A model generated the notes under the pieces. That model did no database searches. It saw nothing but the letters and a program-made list of their open reading frames with translations, and was not told where the DNA came from. The position numbers and the translations under genes were made by a program. Of a stretch of 35,488 nt of DNA, positions 8,410 through 16,164 are shown in pieces; within the stretch, counting starts at the first letter, position 1; each line of letters begins with the position of its first letter. The DNA is taken from contig NZ_CAJYES010000166.1 of the NCBI RefSeq assembly GCF_913773995.1, positions 1 through 35,488 on the forward strand. The letters run 5' to 3'. Origin of the DNA: an uncultured Pseudacidovorax sp. (lineage in GTDB: Bacteria; Pseudomonadota; Gammaproteobacteria; Burkholderiales; Burkholderiaceae_C).

Positions 8410-9132
8410 TCAGTTGGCCGCGGGCGCGACCGGCACCGTGCGCGGCCGGCCGCCAAAGATGGCCGTGCCCACCCGCACCATCGTGCTGCCGGCGGCGATG
8501 GCCGATTCCAGGTCGGCGCTCATGCCCATCGACAGGGTGTCCAGCGGCAGCCCCAGCGCGTCGCGCAGCCGGGCGGCCAGATCGGCCACTTGGGCGAAGA
8601 CCGCCCGCTCGGCCGCGGCATCGGGCTGCGGCTCGGGAATGGCCATCAGTCCGCGAAGCGCCAGCTGCGGCAGCGCCGCCACCTCGCGCGCCAGCGCCTC
8701 GGCCTCCTCCGGCGTCACGCCCGACTTGTTGGCGCCGCCGTCGATGTTGACCTGCAGGCACACCTGCAACGGCGGCAGATCGGCCGGCCGCTGCTGCGCC
8801 AGCCGCTGGGCGATCTTCAGCCGGTCCACGCTGTGCACCCAGTCGAACTGCTCGGCCACCGGCCGCGTCTTGTTGCTCTGCAGCGGACCGATGCAGTGCC
8901 ATTCGAGCTGCGAGCGCAGGTCGCCCAGGGCGGCGATCTTGTCCAGGCCTTCCTGCACGTAGTTCTCGCCGAAGGCCCGCTGGTCGGCGGCAAAGGCCTC
9001 GCGCACCGCCTCGGGGCCGAAGGTCTTGGAGACTGCCAGCAGCCGCACGGCGGCCGGATCGCGGCCCGCCGCCTCGCAGGCGCGCACGATCCGTGCATGA
9101 ACCTGCTGGAGCTGGTCACTCGTCGTAGTCAT
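8410..9132 (-). CDS. yggS: YggS family pyridoxal-phosphate homeostasis protein
   Basis: 240 aa, single-domain PLP-binding TIM barrel (PLPBP/COG0325). PLP lysine in LLAVSKTF (K36), FGENYVQEG, WHCIGPLQSNK, VNIDGGANKSG, and the SMGMSADLESAI phosphate-binding segment are all present. The family buffers intracellular PLP and affects amino-acid and keto-acid pools. It is divergent from pilT across 48 bp, the same neighbourhood as in pseudomonads and many betaproteobacteria. The start fits the usual family N-terminus. Confidence 0.95.
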   Translation of the reverse strand: MTTTSDQLQQVHARIVRACEAAGRDPAAVRLLAVSKTFGPEAVREAFAADQRAFGENYVQEGLDKIAALGDLRSQLEWHCIGPLQSNKTRPVAEQFDWVHSVDRLKIAQRLAQQRPADLPPLQVCLQVNIDGGANKSGVTPEEAEALAREVAALPQLALRGLMAIPEPQPDAAAERAVFAQVADLAARLRDALGLPLDTLSMGMSADLESAIAAGSTMVRVGTAIFGGRPRTVPVAPAAN

Positions 9133-9138
9133 AATTGC

Positions 9139-9151
9139 TGAAACCGTTTCA
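9139..9151. promoter_or_regulatory. Perfect inverted repeat in the yggS/pilT divergent promoter gap
   Basis: TGAAAC-C-GTTTCA, 6-bp arms around one base, occupies the middle of the 48-bp gap between the divergent starts of yggS and pilT. It resembles a LacI-family or small-dimer operator with an unusual 1-base centre. No bound regulator is known to me. Confidence 0.3.
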
Positions 9152-9180
9152 AAACGTCACGAAGTCTAGAGAGGTCGCCC

Positions 9181-10224
9181 GTGGACATCACCCAGTTGCT
9201 GGCATTCAGCGTCAAGAACAAGGCGTCGGACCTGCACCTCTCGGCCGGCCTGCCGCCGCTGATCCGTGTGCATGGCGACGTGCGCCGCATCAACCTCGAT
9301 CCCATGGAGCACAAGGAAGTGCATGCCATGGTGTACGACATCATGAACGACTCGCAGCGCAAGCATTACGAGGAGTTCCTGGAGATCGACTTCTCGTTCG
9401 AGGTCGAGGGACTGGCGCGCTTCCGGGTCAATGCCTTCAACCAGCAGCGCGGCTGCGCGGCGGTGTTCCGGACCATTCCGTCGAAGGTACTGACGCTGGA
9501 GCAGCTGAACGCGCCGCGGATTTTCGGCGACCTGGCCCTCAAGCCGCGCGGGCTGGTGCTGGTGACGGGGCCGACCGGCTCGGGCAAGTCGACCACGCTG
9601 GCGGCCATGGTGAACCACCTCAACGAGACCGAGTACGGCCACATCCTGACGGTGGAGGACCCGATCGAGTTCGTGCACGAGTCCAAGAAGTGCCTGATCA
9701 ACCAGCGCGAGGTGGGGCCGATGACCCTGAGCTTCGCCAACGCGCTGCGCTCCGCCTTGCGCGAGGACCCGGACGCGATCCTGGTGGGCGAGTTGCGCGA
9801 TCTGGAGACCATCCGCCTGGCGCTCACGGCGGCCGAGACGGGCCACCTGGTGTTCGGCACGCTGCACACCTCCAGCGCCGCCAAGACCATCGACCGGATC
9901 ATCGACGTCTTCCCCGGCGAGGAGAAGGAGATGGTGCGCGCCATGCTGTCGGAATCGCTGCAGGCCGTGATCTCGCAGACGCTGTGCAAGACCAAGGACG
10001 GCGCCGGCCGCGTGGCGGCGCACGAGATCATGCTGGGCACCCCGGCCATCCGCAACCTGATCCGCGAGGCCAAGGTGGCGCAGATGTACTCGAGCATCCA
10101 GACCGGCCAGAGCATGGGCATGCAGACGCTGGATCAGTGCCTGGTCGACCTCGTGCGCCGCGGGGTCATCAGCCCCGCCGAGGCGCGCGGCAAGGCCAAG
10201 ACGCCAGAGAATTTCCCCGGGTGA
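9181..10224 (+). CDS. pilT: Type IV pilus retraction ATPase PilT
   Basis: Hexameric cytoplasmic motor ATPase that depolymerises the pilus for twitching. 347 aa, GTG start preceded by AGAGAGG. Seen: N-terminal KASDLHLSAG, Walker A GPTGSGKST (130-138), Asp box TVEDPIEFVH, Walker B LVGELRD (201-207), His box AETGHLVFGTLHT, and the C-terminal PEARGKAKTPENF-type segment. It is followed by pilU after a 120-bp hairpin-rich repeat. Pilus assembly genes are not in the window. Confidence 0.97.
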   Translation: MDITQLLAFSVKNKASDLHLSAGLPPLIRVHGDVRRINLDPMEHKEVHAMVYDIMNDSQRKHYEEFLEIDFSFEVEGLARFRVNAFNQQRGCAAVFRTIPSKVLTLEQLNAPRIFGDLALKPRGLVLVTGPTGSGKSTTLAAMVNHLNETEYGHILTVEDPIEFVHESKKCLINQREVGPMTLSFANALRSALREDPDAILVGELRDLETIRLALTAAETGHLVFGTLHTSSAAKTIDRIIDVFPGEEKEMVRAMLSESLQAVISQTLCKTKDGAGRVAAHEIMLGTPAIRNLIREAKVAQMYSSIQTGQSMGMQTLDQCLVDLVRRGVISPAEARGKAKTPENFPG

Positions 10225-10344
10225 TGAGGCCCCCCGGCTTTTCACGCCTGCGGCGTGTAACGCCACCCCCCGAGGGGGAGGCGCGGCCGGCTTGGGGCGG
10301 CCCGGCGCTCGGCCGCATTTCCCTCTAACTTTTCTGGAGCCACC
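10225..10344. repeat. Hairpin-rich intergenic repeat between pilT and pilU
   Basis: GC-rich spacer with two small perfect hairpins: CACGCC-TGC-GGCGTG (10243-10257) and CCCCC-GA-GGGGG (10267-10278), followed by a CTTGGGGCGGCCCGG block. This is the style of the short dispersed intergenic repeats I associate with Comamonadaceae genomes. It contains no gene and no U-run after the hairpins, so it is not a clear terminator; pilU probably stays co-transcribed. Confidence 0.5.
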
Positions 10345-11481
10345 ATGGAACGCGATCAGGCCAGCCAGTTCATCACCGACCTGTTGAAACTCATGATCAG
10401 CCGTGGGGGCAGCGACCTGTTCATCACGGCCGACTTCCCGCCGGCGGTGAAGATCGACGGCAAGGTGGTCAAGATCTCGCAGCAGCCGCTGTCGCCGCAG
10501 CACACGCTGGCGCTGACGCGGGCGCTGATGAACGACCGCCAGACGGCCGAGTTCGAGCGCTCGCGCGAATGCAACTTCGCGATCTCGCCGGCCGGCTACG
10601 GGCGCTTCCGCGTCAACGCCTTCGTCCAGCAGGGGCGCGTGGGCATGGTGCTGCGGACCATTCCGACCACGCCGCCGACCATCGACGGCCTCAACCTGCC
10701 GCAGGTGCTCAAGGAAGTCACCATGACCAAGCGCGGCCTGGTGATCGTGGTGGGCGCCACTGGCTCGGGCAAGTCGACCACGCTCGCCGGGATGCTGGAC
10801 TGGCGCAACGAGAACACCCAGGGCCACATCGTCACGGTGGAAGACCCCATCGAGTTCGTGCACCCGCACAAGAACTGCGTGGTGACCCAGCGCGAGATCG
10901 GCATCGACACCGACAGCTGGGAGGCGGCGCTGAAGAACGCGCTGCGCCAGGCGCCCGACGTGATCCTGATGGGCGAGATCCGCGACCGCACGGCCATGGA
11001 GAACGCGATCATCTTCTCCGAGACCGGCCACCTGTGCCTGGCCACGCTGCACGCCAACAACGCCAACCAGGCGCTGGACCGCATCATCAACTTCTTCCCC
11101 GACGACCGGCGTGAGCAGCTGCTGATGGACCTGTCGCTCAACCTGCGCTCGATGATCTCGCAGCGGCTAATCCCGACCGAAGACGGTCGTGGCCGGGTCG
11201 CGGCTGTGGAAATCATGCTCAACACCCCGCTGATCGCCGACATGATCTTCAAGGGCCAGGTGGGTGAGATGAAGGAAGTGATGCGCAAGAGCCGCAACCT
11301 GGGCATGCAGACCTTCGACCAGGCGCTGTTCGACCTGTTTGAGCAGTACGCCATCTCGTACGAGGACGCCGTGCGCAATGCCGACTCCACCAACGACCTG
11401 CGGCTGCAGATCAAGCTGCACAGCCAGCGCGCGCGCACCCGCGACCTGAGCTCGGGCACCGAACACCTGTCGGTGATCTGA
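10345..11481 (+). CDS. pilU: PilT-dependent retraction ATPase PilU
   Basis: 378 aa, paralogue of PilT that assists retraction. Seen: GGSDLFITADFPP at the N-terminus, Walker A GATGSGKST (137-145), Asp box TVEDPIEFVHPHKN, Walker B LMGEIRD (208-214), and His box SETGHLCLATLHANN. The longer C-terminus (SQRARTRDLSSGT) distinguishes it from PilT. CTGGAG precedes the ATG. Second gene of the pilTU unit. Confidence 0.96.
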   Translation: MERDQASQFITDLLKLMISRGGSDLFITADFPPAVKIDGKVVKISQQPLSPQHTLALTRALMNDRQTAEFERSRECNFAISPAGYGRFRVNAFVQQGRVGMVLRTIPTTPPTIDGLNLPQVLKEVTMTKRGLVIVVGATGSGKSTTLAGMLDWRNENTQGHIVTVEDPIEFVHPHKNCVVTQREIGIDTDSWEAALKNALRQAPDVILMGEIRDRTAMENAIIFSETGHLCLATLHANNANQALDRIINFFPDDRREQLLMDLSLNLRSMISQRLIPTEDGRGRVAAVEIMLNTPLIADMIFKGQVGEMKEVMRKSRNLGMQTFDQALFDLFEQYAISYEDAVRNADSTNDLRLQIKLHSQRARTRDLSSGTEHLSVI

Positions 11482-11525
11482 GCGCGGGCCGGCCGCGCCA
11501 CGCCGGGCGCCGCTAAGCTCGGGGG

Positions 11526-12452
11526 ATGAGCACACCCTCCCCCTCCTTCAACCCCAAGTCCTATACCGCCGTCCCGGCCCGCGCCGTCGCCTTCCTCGGC
11601 CTCGGTGTCATGGGCTACCCGATGGCGGCCCACCTGGCGGCCGCGGGCCACCGCGTGACCGTCTACAACCGCAGCGCCGCCAAGTCCGCCGCCTGGGTAC
11701 AGGAATTCGGCGCGAGCGGCGGCCACGCCTCGGCGCCCACCCCGCGCGAGGCGGCGGCCGGCGCCGACATCGTGTTCTGCTGCGTGGGCAACGACGACGA
11801 CCTGCGCTCGGTGGTGCTGGGCGACACGGGCGCCTTCGCCGGCATGAAGCCGGGCGCCGTCTTCGTGGACCACACCACCGCCTCAGCCTCGGTGGCGCGC
11901 GAGCTGTCCGTCGACGCGAGCGCCCGGGGCCTGCACTTCATCGACGCGCCCGTCTCGGGCGGCCAGGCCGGCGCGCAGAACGGCATGCTCACGGTGATGT
12001 GCGGCGGCGACGCGGCGGTGTTCGCGCAGGTGGAGCCGGTGATCGGCGCCTTCGCCCGCGCGGTCACGCTGCTGGGCGACAGCGGCGCCGGCCAGCTGGC
12101 GAAGATGGTCAACCAGATCTGCATCGCCGGGCTGGTGCAGGGCCTGTCCGAGGCCGTCGCCTTCGGCCAGCGCGCCGGCCTGGACATGGAGAAGGTGCTG
12201 GACGTGATCGGCAAGGGCGCCGCCCAGAGCTGGCAGATGGACAACCGCGGCAAGACCATGGTGGCCGGCCGCTTCGACTTCGGCTTTGCCGTGGACTGGA
12301 TGCGCAAGGACCTGGGCCTGGTGCTCGACGAGGCCAAGCGCAACGGCGCCCGCCTGCCGGTGACGGCGCTGGTGGACCAGTTCTATGCCGACGTGCAGCA
12401 GGCCGGCGGCGCGCGCTGGGACACGTCCAGCCTGATCACGCGACTGAAGTAG
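11526..12452 (+). CDS. NAD(P)-dependent beta-hydroxyacid dehydrogenase (3-hydroxyisobutyrate dehydrogenase / tartronate-semialdehyde reductase family)
   Basis: 308 aa. Rossmann motif FLGLGVMGYPMAAHL near residue 25, substrate motif DAPVSGGQAGAQNG, and catalytic lysine in LAKMVNQ are seen, then the all-helical C-terminal domain. The family interconverts beta-hydroxyacids with semialdehydes (3-hydroxyisobutyrate, tartronate, succinate semialdehyde); sequence alone does not decide between them. A TAAGCT hexamer ends 6 nt before the ATG and there is no Shine-Dalgarno apart from a G run, again suggesting a near-leaderless start. It follows pilU by 44 bp but is functionally unrelated. Confidence 0.88.
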   Translation: MSTPSPSFNPKSYTAVPARAVAFLGLGVMGYPMAAHLAAAGHRVTVYNRSAAKSAAWVQEFGASGGHASAPTPREAAAGADIVFCCVGNDDDLRSVVLGDTGAFAGMKPGAVFVDHTTASASVARELSVDASARGLHFIDAPVSGGQAGAQNGMLTVMCGGDAAVFAQVEPVIGAFARAVTLLGDSGAGQLAKMVNQICIAGLVQGLSEAVAFGQRAGLDMEKVLDVIGKGAAQSWQMDNRGKTMVAGRFDFGFAVDWMRKDLGLVLDEAKRNGARLPVTALVDQFYADVQQAGGARWDTSSLITRLK

Positions 12453-12756
12453 AGAACACCCCCCATGCCGCTTCGCGGCTCCGGGCGGCCGCCAGAGTCG
12501 GCTGCTCTTCGGGCACGTCCAAGCCTGCACTGGCAGGCTCGGAGCCGCGGCCCTCAGCCCCTCTCAGTCGCCTTCGGCTTGGAGGGGGGCGCACCCGGTG
12601 GCCTGGCGAAGCCAGTTCCACGGGTGCACTGGCATGGCCTGCTCCGCGGCCATTCGCCTCTGGGGTGCACAGGCGCCGCTGGCGCAGGAGACGACCTGAC
12701 TTGCCTCGCCTCGGGGCGATCAGCGGCCATCCCCGCGGATGCCACGCAGGAGCCGA
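12453..12756. repeat. Non-coding gap with dispersed hairpin repeat
   Basis: 304 bp between two convergent genes with no credible ORF. It holds a repeat whose core GGCCTGGCGAAGCCAGTTCC (12600-12619) recurs exactly at 33771-33790. The core contains the perfect palindrome CTGGC-GAA-GCCAG. Other hairpins such as CCGCTTCGCGG surround it. It could act as a bidirectional attenuator for the convergent genes, but no U-tract is present. Confidence 0.55.
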
Positions 12757-13521
12757 TCAGCGCACGGGCGAGGTGACCACGCCGGGCACGGGTGCCGGTG
12801 CAGCGGCCGGAGCGGGCAGCGGGGCCATGGGCGGCAGGGGCACGCGCGAGCCGTCGGTGCCGGGCACGGTCTGCGAGGGGCCGACGCCACCGGGAAGAGC
12901 CTGGCCGTCGTCGCCGACGAATTCGAAGACCCGCACCACCTTCTCGACGCCGGAGATGCCGCGCGTGATGTCGGTCGCACGGTCGGCCTCGCGGCGGGTG
13001 ACCAGGCCCATCAGGTAGACCACGCCGCCCTCGGTCACCACCTTGATCGAGTTGGCCGGCACGTCGGAGGCGTCCAGCAGCGAAGCCTTGACCTTGGTGG
13101 TCAGATAGGTGTCGTTGGAGCGGCGGGCGATGTTGAGGGCGGGGCCCACCACGACCTCGTTGACGACGGCGCGCACATTGGGCGCGGTGCGCACCACCTC
13201 GCCGGCGCGCTGCTTGTCGGCCTCGCTGCCCACGGTGCCGGTCAGCAGGGCCGTACGGTTGAAGCTGATCACCGTGACGTTCATGTCGTCGTTGGCAATC
13301 TCGCGGATGCGGGCGGCGGCACGCAGCTCGATGGCCTGGTCGTCGAGCTGCGCGCCGGAACTGCGGCGGTCCAGCGCCAGGGTGCCGAGGCCCGCAGCCG
13401 CGGCACCGCCCACCACCAGGGGGACGCAGCCCGCCAGGCTGCCGCCCAGTGCGGCAACGGCCAGGCAGGCGCAGGCCAGGCGCTGGCCACGTCGGAAGAT
13501 CGTCGTCGAGGGGGTGTTCAT
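12757..13521 (-). CDS. BON-domain lipoprotein (DolP/YraP-like)
   Basis: 254 aa, lipoprotein signal with lipobox LAGC (C32), then two BON domains (about 65-135 and 140-205) with conserved glycines (LLTGTVGSEADK; VVYLMGLVTRREAD). Homologues such as E. coli DolP sit in the outer membrane, bind anionic lipid and support envelope integrity. A Pro/Ala-rich tail of about 50 residues follows, longer than DolP (191 aa). Its start codon overlaps the stop of the SIS gene (ATGA), so it is translationally coupled. The order yraN-diaA-yraP is the same as in E. coli. Confidence 0.9.
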   Translation of the reverse strand: MNTPSTTIFRRGQRLACACLAVAALGGSLAGCVPLVVGGAAAAGLGTLALDRRSSGAQLDDQAIELRAAARIREIANDDMNVTVISFNRTALLTGTVGSEADKQRAGEVVRTAPNVRAVVNEVVVGPALNIARRSNDTYLTTKVKASLLDASDVPANSIKVVTEGGVVYLMGLVTRREADRATDITRGISGVEKVVRVFEFVGDDGQALPGGVGPSQTVPGTDGSRVPLPPMAPLPAPAAAPAPVPGVVTSPVR

Positions 13522-14129
13522 GCGGAAAGCTCCTGTTCACCAAGTAGTTGGGCGTCCACGGCGTCGCACAGGCAGTGCAGCAGCACCAGGTGGACTTCGT
13601 GGATGCGGGAAAGGCGGTCGTGCGGCACGCAGACCTGCACATCGGTTTCTCTCAGCGCCCGGCCCAGCGCACCGCCCGCGCCGCTGCCGACGCCGCCGGT
13701 CAGCGCGATGACGCACATGTCGCGCTCGTGCGCCGCTGCCACCGCCGCCAGCACGGCCGCCGATTCGCCGCGGGGGCTGATGGCCAGCAGCACGTCGCCG
13801 GCCTCGCCCAGGGCCCGGACCTGCCGGGCCGGGCCAGCCGCATCGGCACACTGACGCGTGTCGGCCAGCGGATCGTCGGGGATGCAGGGCAGCGCGAGGG
13901 CGGCCAGGGAGGGCCGCTCGCGCTCGAAGCGGCCGACGAACTGGGCTGCGAACTGGGCGGCCAGAAGACCGGAGACGCCGGCGCCGCAGGCCAGCACCTT
14001 GCGGCCACTGGTCACGCCCGCCAGCAGGGCCTGAACGGCCAGCCCAAGCGGCTTGCTGAGCAAGGGCCCGGCCTGGTATTTGAGATCGGCGCTGTCGATG
14101 AAATGTTGTTGTAGACGTTGTTCAACCAT
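13518..14129 (-). CDS. diaA: SIS-domain protein, DiaA / phosphoheptose-isomerase-like
   Basis: 203 aa from the ATG at 14129, which aligns with the N-terminus of E. coli DiaA (MVEQRLQQHFIDSAD). An in-frame ATG at 14144 would add five residues. The SIS fold is seen in GRKVLACGAGVSGLLAAQF, VLLAISPRGESAAVL, VIALTGGVGSG and the C-terminal HEVHLVLLHCLCD. The usual GNGGSA loop is GAGVSG here. DiaA binds DnaA and promotes initiation in E. coli; GmhA makes heptose precursors. Gene order (yraN, diaA, yraP-like) supports the DiaA-like assignment. A TATGAT hexamer lies just upstream of the chosen start. Confidence 0.82.
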   Translation of the reverse strand: MVEQRLQQHFIDSADLKYQAGPLLSKPLGLAVQALLAGVTSGRKVLACGAGVSGLLAAQFAAQFVGRFERERPSLAALALPCIPDDPLADTRQCADAAGPARQVRALGEAGDVLLAISPRGESAAVLAAVAAAHERDMCVIALTGGVGSGAGGALGRALRETDVQVCVPHDRLSRIHEVHLVLLHCLCDAVDAQLLGEQELSA

Positions 14130-14308
14130 GCTGTCCGGAATCATAGACGTGCGCTTTTCGGGCCTGAGGATGCGGTCCGTGCATCGAGCGGCATGAGGGC
14201 GCTGCGGACCGGGATGAACGTCCCGAGGACCCCAACCTGCGACTGCGGCGGCTGCGTCAGGTTCCCGCCAGTTGGCAACAGGCCGCGGCGAAGCGCGCAG
14301 CCTGGGGG

Positions 14309-14701
14309 TCACTCCATCATGAACGCGCCGCGCAGCCAGCGGATCTCGTCCTCCACGAGCACCGCATCGAAGCGGCAGGGCGGGGGCGAGGGCAGCCGCA
14401 TCAGGTAGTGCCGCGCCGCGAAGATGATGCGCCGCTGCTTGGCGAAGGTGATGCTGGCGCCCGCCCCGCCATGGCTGGCGCGCGAGCGGCTGCGCACCTC
14501 GACGAAGACCAGCGTGCCGCCGGGCTCGCGCATGATCAGATCCACCTCACCGCCGCCACGGCCCGGGGTTCGATAATTGCGCGCCACCAGCCCCAGCCCG
14601 GCCTTGCGCAGGTGGGCCAGCGCGGCATCCTCGGCGGCGTCGCCCAGGCGCTTGGTGGTCGGAGGCGCTACCGGCCCCCGCTTGAACGGAAGAAGACCCA
14701 T
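14309..14701 (-). CDS. yraN: YraN family protein (UPF0102, endonuclease-like fold)
   Basis: 130 aa from ATG 14701, chosen because GGGGAGG lies 9 nt upstream; a GTG at 14710 sits directly against that site. The pattern ARNYRTPGRGGGEVDLIMRE ... LVFVEVRSRS carries the E-x-D-L-I and V-E-V-R residues of the restriction-endonuclease/RecB-like fold. The in vivo role is unsettled. Its start region overlaps head-to-head with rsmI. The 164 bp between its stop and the SIS gene start hold nothing I recognise. Confidence 0.88.
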   Translation of the reverse strand: MGLLPFKRGPVAPPTTKRLGDAAEDAALAHLRKAGLGLVARNYRTPGRGGGEVDLIMREPGGTLVFVEVRSRSRASHGGAGASITFAKQRRIIFAARHYLMRLPSPPPCRFDAVLVEDEIRWLRGAFMME

Positions 14702-14702
14702 C

Positions 14703-15644
14703 TTGAACACCCTCCCCTCGGCTGCTTCTTTCGGCGCCGCTGTCCAGGCCGCCCGCGACGCGGCCGGCGGCCAGCATTATCCGCAGGGAACCCTCTACGT
14801 CGTGGCCACACCCATCGGCAACCTGGCCGATCTGTCGCTGCGGGCGCTGCACGTGCTGCAGCTGGTCGACGCCATCGCCTGCGAGGACACGCGCCACACC
14901 CACCAGCTGCTGCGCGCCTGCGGCATCGACCGGCCGGGCGGCCAGTTGCTGGCCGTGCACCAGCACAACGAGGCCGAGGCCGCGCAGACCGTGATCGCGC
15001 GCCTGGCCGAGGGCCAGCGCATCGCCTACGTGAGCGACGCCGGCACGCCGGGCGTCAGCGACCCAGGCGCCCGGCTGGCCGCCGCTGTGCAGGCCGCGGG
15101 CCAGCGGGTGCTGCCCATCCCGGGCCCCTCCAGCGTGACCACCCTGCTCAGCGCCGCGGGCGCGCATGACGACGCACGCGGCGGCCCCTTCGTCTTCGCC
15201 GGCTTCCTGCCGGCCAAGGCGGGCGAGCGAGATGCCGCGGTGCAGGCCCTGTCCGGCGAGACGCGTGCCGTGGTGCTGCTGGAGGCGCCACACCGCATCG
15301 AGGCCCTGGCGCGCGCACTGGCCGTCCTGGGCGAACGCCCCGTGACCGTAGGCCGCGAGCTGACCAAGCAGTTCGAGGAGATCGCCACCGTGCCGGCCCA
15401 GGCGCTGGCGGGCTGGCTGGAGGCCGGGCCGCAGCGCACGCGGGGCGAGTTCGCACTGCTGCTGCATCCCCAGCCCACCGTAGCGGCGGGCGCCGGCATC
15501 GGCGCCGAGGCCGAACGCGTGCTGCGCCTGCTGCTCGCGGAGCTGCCACTCAAGAGCGCAGCCCGCCTGGCTGCAGACATCACCGGCGCGCCGCGCAACG
15601 CGCTCTATGCCCAGGCACTCAGCTGGCGCAGCGCTGAAGAATGA
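14703..15644 (+). CDS. rsmI: 16S rRNA (cytidine1402-2'-O)-methyltransferase RsmI
   Basis: Tetrapyrrole-methylase-fold enzyme that 2'-O-methylates C1402 in the 16S decoding centre using SAM. 313 aa from a TTG at 14703 with GGAAG about 10 nt upstream. The frame is open further upstream to 14577, but that part is antisense to yraN. Seen: GTLYVVATPIGNLADLSLRAL, CEDTRHTHQLL, AYVSDAGTPGVSDPG, IPGPSSVTTLLSAAG and FAGFLPAK. Divergent from yraN, as in E. coli and most proteobacteria. Confidence 0.93.
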   Translation: MNTLPSAASFGAAVQAARDAAGGQHYPQGTLYVVATPIGNLADLSLRALHVLQLVDAIACEDTRHTHQLLRACGIDRPGGQLLAVHQHNEAEAAQTVIARLAEGQRIAYVSDAGTPGVSDPGARLAAAVQAAGQRVLPIPGPSSVTTLLSAAGAHDDARGGPFVFAGFLPAKAGERDAAVQALSGETRAVVLLEAPHRIEALARALAVLGERPVTVGRELTKQFEEIATVPAQALAGWLEAGPQRTRGEFALLLHPQPTVAAGAGIGAEAERVLRLLLAELPLKSAARLAADITGAPRNALYAQALSWRSAEE

Positions 15645-15941
15645 CATGCAGCGCCCGATGAACCGGCTGGCCGGACACGCCGCCACGGCTTGCCTGAGAG
15701 CGGTTCGATGCATCGGGCAGCACGGTCGACCATGACACCGTCCCACGACGCACGGCCCGTGTGGCGCTGCCGCCGGATGCGGCCTTCACCGGCGCCATCC
15801 TGCTGCCGCGCGTGCTCATGCAGCACCCGGCTGCCGACCACTGGATGGCATGGCCACCAGATTCCTCCCAGATCGGATCGCACACTGCATCGGCAGCCCA
15901 ACTTCCCGACTCTTGATTCCCCCCTCGAGGGCTGCCTTCAC

Positions 15942-15963
15942 CCGCTTCGGCGGGTTTCTTTTT
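15942..15963 (+). terminator. Rho-independent terminator in the rsmI-tRNA gap
   Basis: CCCGC-TTCG-GCGGG followed by TTTCTTTTT. A stable UUCG-type tetraloop with a U tract. It ends whatever transcript crosses the gap from rsmI, about 300 bp beyond the rsmI stop. Confidence 0.75.
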
Positions 15964-16048
15964 GCCTGTGCGGCGCGCGCTTGCGCAGCACCGTGCCCGC
16001 GCATCGGGGCATTGGGACAGGGTGATCGAAACCTTATGACGCAGGCAG

Positions 16049-16082
16049 CAAAAAGCCCGGAAGCGCTTGCACGCTTCCGGGC
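16049..16082 (-). terminator. Rho-independent terminator of tRNA-Arg
   Basis: 11-bp perfect stem GCCCGGAAGCG / CGCTTCCGGGC around a 6-nt loop, then TTTTT on the minus strand, beginning 8 nt after the encoded CCA of the tRNA. Confidence 0.9.
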
Positions 16083-16089
16083 CTGTATC

Positions 16090-16164
16090 TGGTCCCGCCG
16101 CCAGGAATCGAACCTGGATCTCAGCCTTCGGAGGGCCGAATTCTATCCGTTGAAATACGGCGAG
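16090..16164 (-). tRNA. tRNA-Arg, anticodon CCG
   Basis: Folds as a cloverleaf: acceptor CTCGCCG / CGGCGGG with one G-U pair, D arm TTTCAACGGATAGAA, anticodon stem CGGCC / GGCTG with loop CTCCGAA (anticodon CCG, reading CGG), T arm CCAGG-TTCGATT-CCTGG, discriminator A and an encoded CCA. A CATAAT hexamer (minus strand, 16202-16197) about 32 nt upstream could be its own -10. The acrR reading frame on the same strand runs 44 bp into this gene. Confidence 0.93.

Larger units (their letters stand above)
15645..16089. other. Non-coding gap, possibly structured RNA
   Basis: 445 bp between rsmI and tRNA-Arg with no credible ORF on either strand; the short frames have shadow-like composition. It contains a paired segment (GCCCGATGAACCG at 15653-15665 with CGGTT at 15701 and CATCGGGC at 15711), an 8-bp stem GGCAGCCC/GGGCTGCC (15895-15902 with 15930-15937), and then a strong terminator. 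Structure plus terminator suggests the 3' end of an unannotated small RNA on the plus strand. RNase P signatures are absent. Confidence 0.35.

Noticed and set aside
6902..8962. 686-codon plus-strand frame
   Set aside because: Antisense to gdhA and yggS, both unambiguous by motif.
10225..10344. Rho-independent terminator between pilT and pilU
   Set aside because: The hairpins are not followed by a U tract; the spacer fits a dispersed repeat.
15645..15960. RNase P RNA or 6S RNA in the rsmI-tRNA gap
   Set aside because: The conserved RNase P segments (GGAGGAAAGTCCG-type and ACAGAGA-type) are absent on both strands, and no 6S-like central bubble is evident.
15605..16025. Small proteins of about 100 aa on either strand between rsmI and the tRNA
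   Set aside because: No ribosome site, no recognisable sequence, composition like shadow frames.
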